This document shows positions 1-7,076 of a DNA stretch of 23,219 nt, one piece after another; the first letter of the stretch is position 1; every line of letters begins with the position of its first letter. Origin of the DNA: Nocardioidaceae bacterium. Its GTDB lineage: Bacteria > Actinomycetota > Actinomycetes > Propionibacteriales > Nocardioidaceae. The translations under genes were made by a program, and so were the position numbers. The stretch is from positions 1 through 23,219 of the forward strand of contig JACCUS010000056.1 of the NCBI GenBank assembly GCA_013811715.1. The letters run 5' to 3'. The notes below the pieces were generated by a model. The model ran no database searches, was not told the origin of the DNA, and saw nothing but the letters and a program-made list of their open reading frames with translations.

Positions 1-923
1 TGTTCTCCCGTGTGGTGCGCTCTCACTTCGAGCATGGCACCGCGCCGTGGAGCCACGCGATGATCTCCGGGTTTGTGCTCGACCCCGACCGCAAGAAGAT
101 GTCCAAGTCGAAGGGCAACGTCACCCTCCCGACCGAGATCTTGGACAAGTACGGCGCCGACGCCGTCCGCTGGCGAGCCGCCTCACTGCGGCCGGGGCAG
201 GACTCCGCATTCGACGAGAACCCGATGAAGGTCGGCCGCCGACTGGCTGTCAAGGTGCTCAACGCCTCGAAGTTCGTGCTCGAGGTCGGCGCCGCCCGCG
301 GCACCGCGACGGCGATCACCCACCCGCTCGATCTTGCGATGATCAGTCGACTCCGTCACGTCGTGGGGGCCTCGACCGCGGCGTTCGAGCAGTACGACTA
401 CACGACCGCGCTAGAGGCGGTCGAGAGGTTCTTCTGGACCTTCTGTGACGACTACCTGGAGCTCGTCAAGGAGCGCGCGTACGGCGCCCGTGGCGAGGCC
501 GGCGCGGCCTCGGCCCGCGCCGCGCTGTCGGCCGCGTTGTCGGTGCAGCTGCGGCTGCTGGCCCCGTTCCTCCCCTACGTGACCGAGGAGGTGTGGTCGT
601 GGTGGCAGGACGGGTCTGTCCACCGCGCGACCTGGCCCGAACCCGAAGCCGATCTGGCCACCGCCCAGCACGAACCGGCTGTCTTGGGCGCGGCGGCCGC
701 TGCCCTCGCCGGCGTGCGGGGCGCCAAGTCCGTGGCCAAGGTGTCGATGCGCACCGAGGTCGCGACGGCCACCATCAGCGGCCCCGCCGATAAGCTGCGA
801 CTGGCCGAACTCGCGCTGGACGACCTCAAGGCGGCCGGTCGCATCACCGGCGAGGTCGCCTTCGTGACCACGGAGGCCGCCGACATCACCGTCGACGCAG
901 ACCTCGTCCCCGCAGACACGTGA
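1..923 (+). CDS. valS: Valyl-tRNA synthetase, C-terminal part (5' end outside window)
   Basis: This is the end of a class I aminoacyl-tRNA synthetase that charges tRNA-Val in the cytoplasm. The reading frame is already open at base 3 and runs into the window, so the gene is partial and the first GTG is not its start. The signature KMSKS loop (KKMSKSKGNV) lies about 30 residues in, preceded by a segment typical of ValS (VRSHFEHGTAPWSHA). The rest is the helical anticodon-binding domain (for example FFWTFCDDYLELVKERAYG) and a short C-terminal region. A long coiled-coil tRNA-binding arm is not obvious. The stop TGA at 921-923 directly abuts the stop of the convergent catalase gene, giving the palindrome TGATCA. 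In many actinomycetes valS lies close to clpX; here clpX is 13 kb away. Confidence 0.96.
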   Translation, partial: FSRVVRSHFEHGTAPWSHAMISGFVLDPDRKKMSKSKGNVTLPTEILDKYGADAVRWRAASLRPGQDSAFDENPMKVGRRLAVKVLNASKFVLEVGAARGTATAITHPLDLAMISRLRHVVGASTAAFEQYDYTTALEAVERFFWTFCDDYLELVKERAYGARGEAGAASARAALSAALSVQLRLLAPFLPYVTEEVWSWWQDGSVHRATWPEPEADLATAQHEPAVLGAAAAALAGVRGAKSVAKVSMRTEVATATISGPADKLRLAELALDDLKAAGRITGEVAFVTTEAADITVDADLVPADT

Positions 924-2468
924 TCACCGTCGCGAGTGAAACGTCAGGCCTTGGCCCTGCATGTCCTCGCGGGCGAGGTTCCCCTGCCCGGCAGCCTTCG
1001 GGTCCCTCGCGTCCTGCTTGGCGCGGACGCCGGCCTCGACCTGGTCGCCGAGGTTCTTGTCGACGTTGCGCCAGTACGCGAAGGCGGCCAGCAGCACGGG
1101 CTCGCTGACGGCGTTGAGCAGATGGCCGACGATGTTGTCGACCAGCCGCTCGCGCGCCGCGTCGTCGAGGACTTCGCGGACCATCGTGCCGGCCTGGCCC
1201 CAGTCGTCGTCCTCCGCGCGCAGCGTGTAGGCGGCGTGCACCATCTCCCCGTCGGTGTGCCAACCCGCGGGCTCGCCGAACCGCTCGGTGTCGGCGCTCG
1301 GCCCGCCCTTGGAGTTCGGCGCGTAGACCGGGTCCGACACGTTGTTGTACCGCATCGCCCCGTCCTTGCTGTAGCTGTGCAGGGGCGACGTCGGCGCGTT
1401 CACGGGCAACTGCTTGTAGTTCGCGCCGATGCGGTACCGGTGGGCGTCGGGGTAGGAGAACAGTCGGGCCAGCAGCATCTTGTCCGGGCTCGGGCCGATG
1501 CCCGGCACGAGGTTGCTGGGCTCGAAGGCCGCCTGCTCGATCTCTGTGTGGTAGTCGGTCGGGTTGCGGTCGAGGGTCATCCGGCCGACGTCGATGAGCG
1601 GGTAGTCGCCGTGCGGCCACACCTTGGTGAGGTCGAACGGGTTGAACCGGTAGGTCTTGGCGTCCTCGAACGGCATGATCTGCATCTTGAGGGTCCAGCT
1701 CGGGAACTCACCGTCCGCGATGTGCTCGTACAGGTCGCGCTGGTGGTAGTCGGTGTCCACCGACGCCATCTGGTCGGCCTCGTCCTGGGTGAAGTGCTCG
1801 ACGCCCTGGTCGGTCTTGAAGTGGTACTTGACCCAGAACCTCTCACCCTGCGCGTTGACCCACATGTAGGTGTGGCTGGAGTAGCCGTTCATGTGCCGCC
1901 AGGTTCGCGGAATCCCGCGGTCACCCATCAGCCAGGTCACCTGGTGCGCCGACTCCGGCGACAGCGTCCAGAAGTCCCACTGCATGTCGTGGTCGCGCAG
2001 ATTGTTGTCCGCGCGGCGCTTCTGCGAGCGGATGAAATGCTGGAACTTCATCGGGTCCCGCACGAAGAAGACCGGAGTGTTGTTCCCGACCATGTCGTAG
2101 TTGCCCTCGGTGGTGTAGAACTTCAGCGAGAAGCCGCGAGGGTCGCGCCAGGTGTCGGGGCTGCCCCGCTCGCCGGCAACCGTGGAGAACCGGATCAGCA
2201 CGTCGGTCGTGGTGCCCGGCTGGAACAGCGCAGCCTTCGTGTAGGTGCTGACGTCGTGCGTCACCTCGAACCGGCCGAAGGCGCCGCCGCCCTTGGCGTG
2301 CGGCTGGCGTTCCGGCACGCGTTCGCGGTTGAACTGCGCCATCTGCTCGATGAGGTAGTGATCCTGCAGGAGGATCGGTCCGTCCGGGCCGACCGTGAGC
2401 GAATGCTCGTCGCTCTCCACCGGTATGCCGGCATCCGTCGTCGTCGGCTTGGGCCGGTTTTCGCTCAC
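924..2468 (-). CDS. katA: Monofunctional heme catalase
   Basis: The protein has about 514 residues, the usual size of a small-subunit catalase that breaks down hydrogen peroxide in the cytoplasm. Visible hallmarks are the distal histidine region (ERQPHAKGGGAFG, where most relatives have Val-His rather than Pro-His), the distal asparagine segment (VGNNTPVFFVRD), and the proximal heme-tyrosine motif (RLFSYPDAHRYRIG). The frame is open upstream to 2654. The GTG at 2468 is chosen because GAGGAGGAAG lies just before it and the catalase homology begins there (SENRPKPTTT). The start overlaps the stop of the upstream Fur-type gene by four bases (GTGA), so the two are probably co-transcribed and translationally coupled, the common regulator-catalase arrangement in actinobacteria. 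The symbol is generic; the clade was not tested. Confidence 0.95.
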   Translation of the reverse strand: MSENRPKPTTTDAGIPVESDEHSLTVGPDGPILLQDHYLIEQMAQFNRERVPERQPHAKGGGAFGRFEVTHDVSTYTKAALFQPGTTTDVLIRFSTVAGERGSPDTWRDPRGFSLKFYTTEGNYDMVGNNTPVFFVRDPMKFQHFIRSQKRRADNNLRDHDMQWDFWTLSPESAHQVTWLMGDRGIPRTWRHMNGYSSHTYMWVNAQGERFWVKYHFKTDQGVEHFTQDEADQMASVDTDYHQRDLYEHIADGEFPSWTLKMQIMPFEDAKTYRFNPFDLTKVWPHGDYPLIDVGRMTLDRNPTDYHTEIEQAAFEPSNLVPGIGPSPDKMLLARLFSYPDAHRYRIGANYKQLPVNAPTSPLHSYSKDGAMRYNNVSDPVYAPNSKGGPSADTERFGEPAGWHTDGEMVHAAYTLRAEDDDWGQAGTMVREVLDDAARERLVDNIVGHLLNAVSEPVLLAAFAYWRNVDKNLGDQVEAGVRAKQDARDPKAAGQGNLAREDMQGQGLTFHSRR

Positions 2469-2957
2469 AGTTCTTCCTCCTCGTTGTGGTGGATGTTGTC
2501 CGCAGCAGGCGCCGCGGAGACGCACGCGGGGCACAGACCCCAGAAAACGACCTCTGCCTCGTCGACCGTGAAACCGTGGTCGGCGTCCGGCGTGAGGCAG
2601 GGTCGGGATCCGATCAGGCAGTCGATGTCCTCGGTGCGGCCGCATCGGCGGCACACCAGATGGTGGTGGTTGTCACCGACGCGACGCTCGAATCGGGCGG
2701 GGATGCCCGGTGGGTTCGATGCGCCGCAGTAGGCCCGCGTCGGTGCACGCGCCGAGGACGTCGTAGACGGCCTGAGTGGACACCGAACCGAGCTGCTCCC
2801 GCAGCGCCGCACCGATGGCGTCGGCGGTGGAGTGGGGGTGCTCGGCCAGCCACGCCAGGGCGGCCCGGCGTGGGGTCGTCACGCGCAACCCGACCGTGCG
2901 CAACGCCTCCAGCGCGCCGCCCTGCGGGTCGACGGGAGCGGAGGCCCTGGTGGCCAC
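2465..2957 (-). pseudogene. Fur-family peroxide/metal regulator, broken by a +1 frameshift
   Basis: Two overlapping frames together make one Fur-family repressor (CatR/FurA type). The first encodes the winged-helix domain (LRTVGLRVTTPRRAALAWLA, then STQAVYDVLGACTDAGLLRR). The second encodes the dimerisation and metal domain (RVGDNHHHLVCRRCGRTEDI, later the CPAC pair). The switch falls at the Gly-His-Pro before the expected Ala-Arg-Phe-Glu. Removing one base from the run of four G on the plus strand (2699-2702; CCCC on the coding strand) restores one continuous reading frame. Unrepaired, the first frame ends about eight residues later and loses every metal ligand. The likely start is GTG at 2957, with a weak ribosome site. 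The stop overlaps the catalase start. Either the gene is truly inactive, which should derepress the catalase, or a base was miscalled in a homopolymer. Confidence 0.88.
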
Positions 2958-3025
2958 GCTCGCGCGTCTTCTGGAGTGAGTCAGGACTTCGTGACCGTGG
3001 CGAGCGTCGCGAGGCTGGGGTTCTC

Positions 3026-3436
3026 TCAAGGCACGAGAGCGAACCGACCACCGTCGAGCGGTCGCAGCGCCGTGAAGTGCCGCCGATCCAACGTTGCGAC
3101 CGTTCTGGTGCCATAACGCTTGGCCAAGACGACCAGAGAGGCATCAGCAAGACCGATGGCCTGGTCGGCGTACTTCGCGATGAGGCCGACGGCTGAATCC
3201 ACGTCGCCACGACCGAACGCAGGCAACTCCCAGGCACCGCCGGCAAGTTCCCGCAGCACGTCGATCTCGGCGGTCACTCCAACTCGCGTCGCGACCAGAC
3301 AGTCCACCTCGGCGAGCACATACGGCGAAACGACCAGCGGGTCGCGACCGTGACCAGCAAGGGCCGCAGTCACTGCCTCGTGCTGGGGCTCCTGGCTGTT
3401 GAACAGGGCCAAGAGCGCACTCGTGTCAACGATCAC
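3026..3436 (-). CDS. vapC: VapC-type toxin, PIN-domain ribonuclease
   Basis: This 136-residue protein is a typical PIN-domain nuclease, the toxin half of a type II toxin-antitoxin pair that cleaves RNA. The N-terminal MIVDTSALLALF motif supplies the first acid (Asp4). Further acidic residues at Glu43 (VLAEVDCL), Asp98 (GLADASLVVLA) and Asp117 (VATLDRRHF) complete the usual magnesium-binding set, so the toxin looks intact. Translation starts at GTG 3436, which overlaps the stop of the antitoxin gene (GTGA), giving coupled synthesis with the antitoxin first. The target RNA cannot be told from sequence; known VapC enzymes cut tRNA or the sarcin-ricin loop of 23S rRNA. Confidence 0.92.
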   Translation of the reverse strand: MIVDTSALLALFNSQEPQHEAVTAALAGHGRDPLVVSPYVLAEVDCLVATRVGVTAEIDVLRELAGGAWELPAFGRGDVDSAVGLIAKYADQAIGLADASLVVLAKRYGTRTVATLDRRHFTALRPLDGGRFALVP

Positions 3437-3645
3437 CGAGTGCCGAAGCCAGCGAGCAGTTCGTCGACCCGATCAGCCATCGGCTCAGCCGCGAACAACC
3501 CTTCACGTGGCGCCTGCCTGGGGCTGGCAACGGCTGCCCTGATCGACTCACGGATCACCTGAGCCTCGGACAGGCCACGGACTCTTGCCGCCAGTCTTAC
3601 GGCCGCCTTCAGCTCTTCGTCGAGATAGACAGTCGTCTTCTTCAT
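3433..3645 (-). CDS. vapB: VapB-type antitoxin, ribbon-helix-helix
   Basis: This 70-residue protein begins MKKTTVYLDEELKAAVRLAA, a ribbon-helix-helix DNA-binding fold. The beta strand is residues 2-8, followed by two helices containing LSEAQVIRESIRAAV. The C-terminal tail (FAAEPMADRVDELLAGFGTR) is the part expected to wrap around and inhibit the PIN toxin. It is the first gene of a two-gene operon with vapC, overlapping it by four bases. No Shine-Dalgarno sequence precedes the ATG at 3645, so the message may be leaderless. A near-perfect palindrome immediately upstream (3652-3673) is the likely operator for autoregulation. Confidence 0.9.
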   Translation of the reverse strand: MKKTTVYLDEELKAAVRLAARVRGLSEAQVIRESIRAAVASPRQAPREGLFAAEPMADRVDELLAGFGTR

Positions 3646-3651
3646 AAATGT

Positions 3652-3673
3652 ATGGTACCACCGCTGGCACCAT
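3652..3673. promoter_or_regulatory. Palindromic operator upstream of vapBC
   Basis: Two 9-base arms, ATGGTACCA (3652-3660) and TGGCACCAT (3665-3673), are inverted repeats with a single mismatch, separated by CCGC. They end 7 bases before the vapB start and would cover its core promoter. On the minus strand TACCAT ends about 7 bases before the ATG and could serve as the -10 box of a leaderless transcript. Binding by the VapB RHH dimer is inferred from position and symmetry. Confidence 0.7.
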
Positions 3674-3682
3674 CTCTCTTAC

Positions 3683-4444
3683 CTACGGGAGACGAACCTC
3701 GAGGCCCTCGTCCGCCAGCAGCACCTCGCCGAGGAAGACGTCGGCCGCGGCGACAGCGGAGGCGGCACGGTCGATTCCCGGCCAGAAGTGGGTGAGCATG
3801 AGCCGCCGCGCCCCGGCGTCCACCGCCGCTCGGGCCGCCTCAGTGGCCGTCAGGTGCATCCGCGGCTGCACGGGCCTGGCCTGCCCGCGGTCGGAGGCCT
3901 CGACGATGAAGAGGTCCGCGTCCCGCCCGAGCTGGGCCAACAGCGGGCTGGGGCCGGTGTCGCCGGTGTACGCCACGGTCAGTCCCGGCGCGGTGAACCG
4001 GACGCCGGCATTCGGCACGAAGTGCGGCAGGTCGAAGCTCTCCAGCCGGTACGGCCCGAGCGGTAGCGGCTCGGCCGGCAGCGGTGTCCAGTCGAAGACC
4101 CGCCGCACCGCTTCCGCATCGTCCTCTTCGAGCCCCGCCACCCGCGCGATGACCTGCTCTGGGGCGTACAGCGGTAGCGGTGGCGACTCCCGGCGACCAA
4201 ACCAGCGGGCGCGAAAGAGACCATGCAGATCGACCATGTGGTCGGGATGGCCGTGGGTGACCACCACCGCGTCGACGCCGTCGCCGTACGAGTTGCGCAG
4301 CAACGTGAACAAGCGCGGCAGCGTGCCGTACCCGAGGTCGAGGACAACGCGAAAGCCCTGGTGCTCCAAGACGAACCCGCTGCAAGCCCGGCCCGCCTCC
4401 GGCCATGCCCCACAGCTGCCGAGGACGACCAGCCTGCTGTTCAC
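3683..4444 (-). CDS. MBL-fold metallo-hydrolase (RNase Z / Rv1339-like)
   Basis: This 253-residue protein has the metallo-beta-lactamase fold. The metal motif HGHPDH is at residues 64-69, an earlier Asp is in VVLDLGYGTL (Asp36), YTGDTGPS gives the bridging Asp, and a late His is in LMLTHFWPG. The order and spacing resemble the RNase Z-like subgroup that includes the mycobacterial phosphodiesterase Rv1339. A phosphodiester substrate, possibly cyclic nucleotide or RNA, is therefore plausible but not shown. Translation starts at GTG 4444. TAGCGT lies six bases upstream, fitting a leaderless promoter. The gene is single and divergent from the thioredoxin-like gene at 4545. No signal peptide is visible, so it is cytoplasmic. 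Confidence 0.88.
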   Translation of the reverse strand: MNSRLVVLGSCGAWPEAGRACSGFVLEHQGFRVVLDLGYGTLPRLFTLLRNSYGDGVDAVVVTHGHPDHMVDLHGLFRARWFGRRESPPLPLYAPEQVIARVAGLEEDDAEAVRRVFDWTPLPAEPLPLGPYRLESFDLPHFVPNAGVRFTAPGLTVAYTGDTGPSPLLAQLGRDADLFIVEASDRGQARPVQPRMHLTATEAARAAVDAGARRLMLTHFWPGIDRAASAVAAADVFLGEVLLADEGLEVRLP

Positions 4445-4450
4445 ACGCCG

Positions 4451-4456
4451 ACGCTA
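4451..4456 (-). promoter_or_regulatory. Candidate leaderless -10 box of the MBL-fold gene
   Basis: TAGCGT on the minus strand matches the actinobacterial -10 pattern TANNNT and ends six bases before the GTG start. No Shine-Dalgarno sequence lies in between, as expected if transcription starts at the start codon. No convincing -35 box is visible. Confidence 0.45.
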
Positions 4457-4544
4457 TCGGGTTGTCAGCGGACCGTAAGAACTAATCCCCCCCGGCCGCT
4501 CCCGCTGCGGCAGTATGGAGGGATCGACCAAACCGGAGGGACTC

Positions 4545-5171
4545 ATGACCGTCCGCAGCCTGATTGCTGCCTGCTGCACCGCGCTGACGCTGTTCGCGGC
4601 CGGCTGCGCTGAAACAGCTGACGACTCGACTGCCTCGCCTGAACGGGCAGCGGTCGACAACAGCGCTCCGGCCGGTGAATCCGAGGCCGAACCCGGCAGC
4701 GATCCCGCCGGCTCGACCCAGGACTCTCCCACCGACGCCGACTCGACTAGCCCCTCCCCAGCAGCGGAGGCTCCAGAGGCTCTGCAGTTCACCGCCACCA
4801 CCGTCGAGGGGGCGGAGTTCGACGGCCGCACCTTGGTGGGCAAGCCCACGCTGCTGTGGTTCTGGGCGCCCTGGTGCCCGACCTGCCTGGGTCAGGTGCC
4901 GGAGGTCGAGGGTCTTGCCAGCCAGTACGCCGGAGAGCTCAACGTCGTCGGCGTCGGCGGCCTCGACAGCGGTTCGGCCATCGAGGACTTCGCCGAGGAC
5001 ACCGAAGGGATCACCCACCTCGTCGACGAGGAGGGCGCGGTCTGGCAGCGCTTCGGCATCACCGAGCAGAGCTCCTACGTACTGCTCGACGCGGACGGCA
5101 ACGAGGTGTTGTCCTCGGGCTACGGCGAAGAGGTCGACCTCTCCGGCCAGATCGCGGAAGCCGTGAGCTGA
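4545..5171 (+). CDS. TlpA/DsbE-like thioredoxin-fold lipoprotein
   Basis: This is an extracytoplasmic thiol-disulfide oxidoreductase. The ATG at 4545 is preceded by GGAGGG five bases earlier. It gives a signal peptide (MTVRSLIAACCTALTLFAAGC) whose Cys21 sits in a lipobox-like AAGC, so the mature protein is probably membrane-anchored by lipid. Residues 22-80 are a Ser/Asp/Glu/Pro-rich linker. The thioredoxin-like domain follows, with the redox centre WCPTC (Cys111, Cys114) after FWAP. The best-known relatives are mycobacterial MPT53/DsbE and DsbF and the TlpA/ResA family. The next gene, one base downstream, encodes the membrane partner that would supply or remove electrons. Whether it reduces cytochrome c apoproteins or oxidises secreted proteins cannot be decided here. 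Confidence 0.92.
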   Translation: MTVRSLIAACCTALTLFAAGCAETADDSTASPERAAVDNSAPAGESEAEPGSDPAGSTQDSPTDADSTSPSPAAEAPEALQFTATTVEGAEFDGRTLVGKPTLLWFWAPWCPTCLGQVPEVEGLASQYAGELNVVGVGGLDSGSAIEDFAEDTEGITHLVDEEGAVWQRFGITEQSSYVLLDADGNEVLSSGYGEEVDLSGQIAEAVS

Positions 5172-5172
5172 C

Positions 5173-6063
5173 GTGGCCGACGGCGCCTTGGCCCTGGCGC
5201 TGGGCGCCGGCATGCTCGCGGCGGTCAACCCGTGCGGGTTCGCGCTGCTCCCCGCTTACCTCTCCCTCCTCGTCGTCGGTGAGGACGCACCCAACCGAGG
5301 CGTAGCCGTTCGGCGGGCGTTGCTCCTCACTGGGGCCATGACACTGGGGTTCGCTGCCGTCTTCGGGGTGTTCGGGCTGGTCGTCTCTCCGGTGGCGTCG
5401 TCTGCCCAGCGCTATCTGCCGTGGTTCACCGTCAGCCTTGGCCTGCTGCTCGTCGTCGCCGGTGGCTGGATGCTGAGCGGTCGACAGCTTCCGGCACTCG
5501 GCTGGCGGCCTCGCGGCCCGGAGCTGACGCGCTCGGTGCCCTCCATGGTGGCCTTCGGTGCGTCCTACGCCGTCGCCTCCCTGACGTGCACGATCGCGCC
5601 GTTCCTGGCGATCGTCGTCACCAGCTTCCGCGCCGGCTCGACGCTGGACGGCGTACAGCTCTTCCTCGCCTACGCACTGGGGATGGGCCTCGTTGTCGGA
5701 ACGGCCGCCGTCGCGGTCGCGCTGGCGAGCACGTCGCTCGTCGGTCGGATGCGCCGGTTCGGTCGCTGGGTGCCTTTGGTGGCGGGGGGACTGCTTGTGC
5801 TCGTCGGCGCCTACGTCGCCTACTACGGCTGGTGGGAGATCAGAGTGCTGGGCGGCGCCGCCGCCGAGGACCCCGTGGTCGACGGCGCCCAGAGCATCCA
5901 ACGCCAGGTGGCGGACCTCGTCGACGCGCTCGGTCCTGCCTGGCTAGTGATCATTCTGGCCGCACTGCTGCTGCTCGCGACGGTCGGTCGACTGGTCCGA
6001 CGGCGCCTTGGATCGCCGGCTCAGATAGCCGAGCCGCATCGAGAAGATCTGCCGACGCCTTGA
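5173..6063 (+). CDS. ccdA: CcdA/DsbD-like transmembrane thiol transporter
   Basis: This 296-residue polytopic membrane protein has about six or seven hydrophobic segments. The two conserved cysteines that carry electrons across the membrane are in NPCG in the first segment (Cys21) and SLTCTIAPF in the fourth (Cys139). This is the standard CcdA/DsbD-beta signature. It starts at GTG 5173, one base after the stop of the thioredoxin-like lipoprotein, so the two form an operon and probably a functional pair. CcdA would pass reducing power from cytoplasmic thioredoxin to the WCPTC protein outside. A charged tail of about 25 residues is cytoplasmic or extracellular. No other cytochrome c maturation gene (ResB, CcsA) is next to it. 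Confidence 0.92.
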   Translation: MADGALALALGAGMLAAVNPCGFALLPAYLSLLVVGEDAPNRGVAVRRALLLTGAMTLGFAAVFGVFGLVVSPVASSAQRYLPWFTVSLGLLLVVAGGWMLSGRQLPALGWRPRGPELTRSVPSMVAFGASYAVASLTCTIAPFLAIVVTSFRAGSTLDGVQLFLAYALGMGLVVGTAAVAVALASTSLVGRMRRFGRWVPLVAGGLLVLVGAYVAYYGWWEIRVLGGAAAEDPVVDGAQSIQRQVADLVDALGPAWLVIILAALLLLATVGRLVRRRLGSPAQIAEPHREDLPTP

Positions 6064-6125
6064 CGTCCCGGTGAGGACAGTCGAACTCGGAGCTGAGCGC
6101 GCCCGCCGGTCTCCGGTGGACGGCG

Positions 6126-7076
6126 TCAGCGGCTGCGGCGCCAGGCTGCGCGCAGCCGCGAAGGCCGCCCACCAGGGCGTGGTGACTGCGACTGCGTCCA
6201 GACCCGGCGCCACTGAGCGACGCCGGGACCGGCGGGGTCGGGAGTCTCGCCCCTGGCGACGCGGCCACGCGCTTCCCACCAGGTGGTGCGGTCCTCGTCC
6301 AGCAAGGCCGCCACCGCCGCGTGGACCCGAGGAGCGAAGTCGCGCACGGACTCACCCGCGGCCGGCCAAAGCGGCTCCCCGAAGCGCACCGTGACCTGCC
6401 TGCGGCCGGGGCTCGGCCAGCGCTGTCCGCGGGGCATCGCCGCGAACGTTCCCCGATGGGCGACCGGCACCACCGGCACGCCATGCTCGACGGCCAGCCA
6501 CGCGGCGCCCATCCGGAACCTGCCCAGCCAGCCGTCCGGAGAGCGGGTGCCCTCGGGGTAGACGACCAGGCTCCACCCGTCGGCCAACACATCGCCCGGT
6601 GTGGCCGCCAGCGAGCCACCCCGTCGCTCGATCGGGAAGGTGTTGAAAATCAGGGCCGAGCCGACCGCCCGCCACCAGGTGTCGAAGAAGTAGTCGGCCG
6701 CCGCCGCCACCGCCGTCGTACGCCGCCACTCGTCCGGCAGCGACAGCAAGATCAGCGGGGTGTCGAGGTGCGACGCGTGGTTCGCCACGAAGATGACCGG
6801 CGCCTCGGTCCGCGTCAGCACGTCCAGCCCCTCGACGTGCGGGCGGACCTGGGAGCGGAACAGCGGCTCGAGCCCACCCTTCTGCGCCACCTCGCGCAGC
6901 GCCTTGGCCGGCCGGGTCCGCGACCAGGCCGTCGGGAAGACCGGCTGGTCTCTGGGCGCGAGATGTGCCTCGGCCGAGCGAGGCACGAGCGAGCGTCGCC
7001 CCCACCGCCAGCCGCGGGCCGTCGTACGGACGTCGCGCACGCCGCCGCGAACCAGGCCGGACCTGCTCCCCGCCAT
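6126..7076 (-). CDS. PlsC-like 1-acyl-glycerol-3-phosphate acyltransferase
   Basis: This 316-residue acyltransferase has the four PlsC/LPLAT motifs: NHASHLD (catalytic His100 and Asp105), NTFPIERRGG, VYPEGTRSPDG and VPVVPVAHRG. Enzymes of this family transfer an acyl chain from acyl-CoA or acyl-ACP to lysophosphatidate or related lyso-lipids at the inner membrane face. The start ATG 7076 shares one base with the stop of the LarA-like gene (TGATG), and homology begins soon after it. The open frame runs far upstream but is only shadow. The basic N-terminus (residues 1-30) and a tail of about 60 residues rich in Arg and Pro are extra. It is the last gene of a four-gene operon, so its acceptor may be a special lipid rather than bulk phosphatidate. 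Confidence 0.92.
   Translation of the reverse strand: MAGSRSGLVRGGVRDVRTTARGWRWGRRSLVPRSAEAHLAPRDQPVFPTAWSRTRPAKALREVAQKGGLEPLFRSQVRPHVEGLDVLTRTEAPVIFVANHASHLDTPLILLSLPDEWRRTTAVAAAADYFFDTWWRAVGSALIFNTFPIERRGGSLAATPGDVLADGWSLVVYPEGTRSPDGWLGRFRMGAAWLAVEHGVPVVPVAHRGTFAAMPRGQRWPSPGRRQVTVRFGEPLWPAAGESVRDFAPRVHAAVAALLDEDRTTWWEARGRVARGETPDPAGPGVAQWRRVWTQSQSPRPGGRPSRLRAAWRRSR

Noticed and set aside
936..2732. 598-residue open frame antisense to the catalase
   Set aside because: Codon-shadow of a GC-rich gene; Val/Arg/His-rich with no domain, while the opposite strand is a clear catalase.
6064..6125. Terminator between ccdA and the PlsC gene
   Set aside because: Only weak complementarity (GCCGG/CCGGT) and no T-run in the convergent gap.
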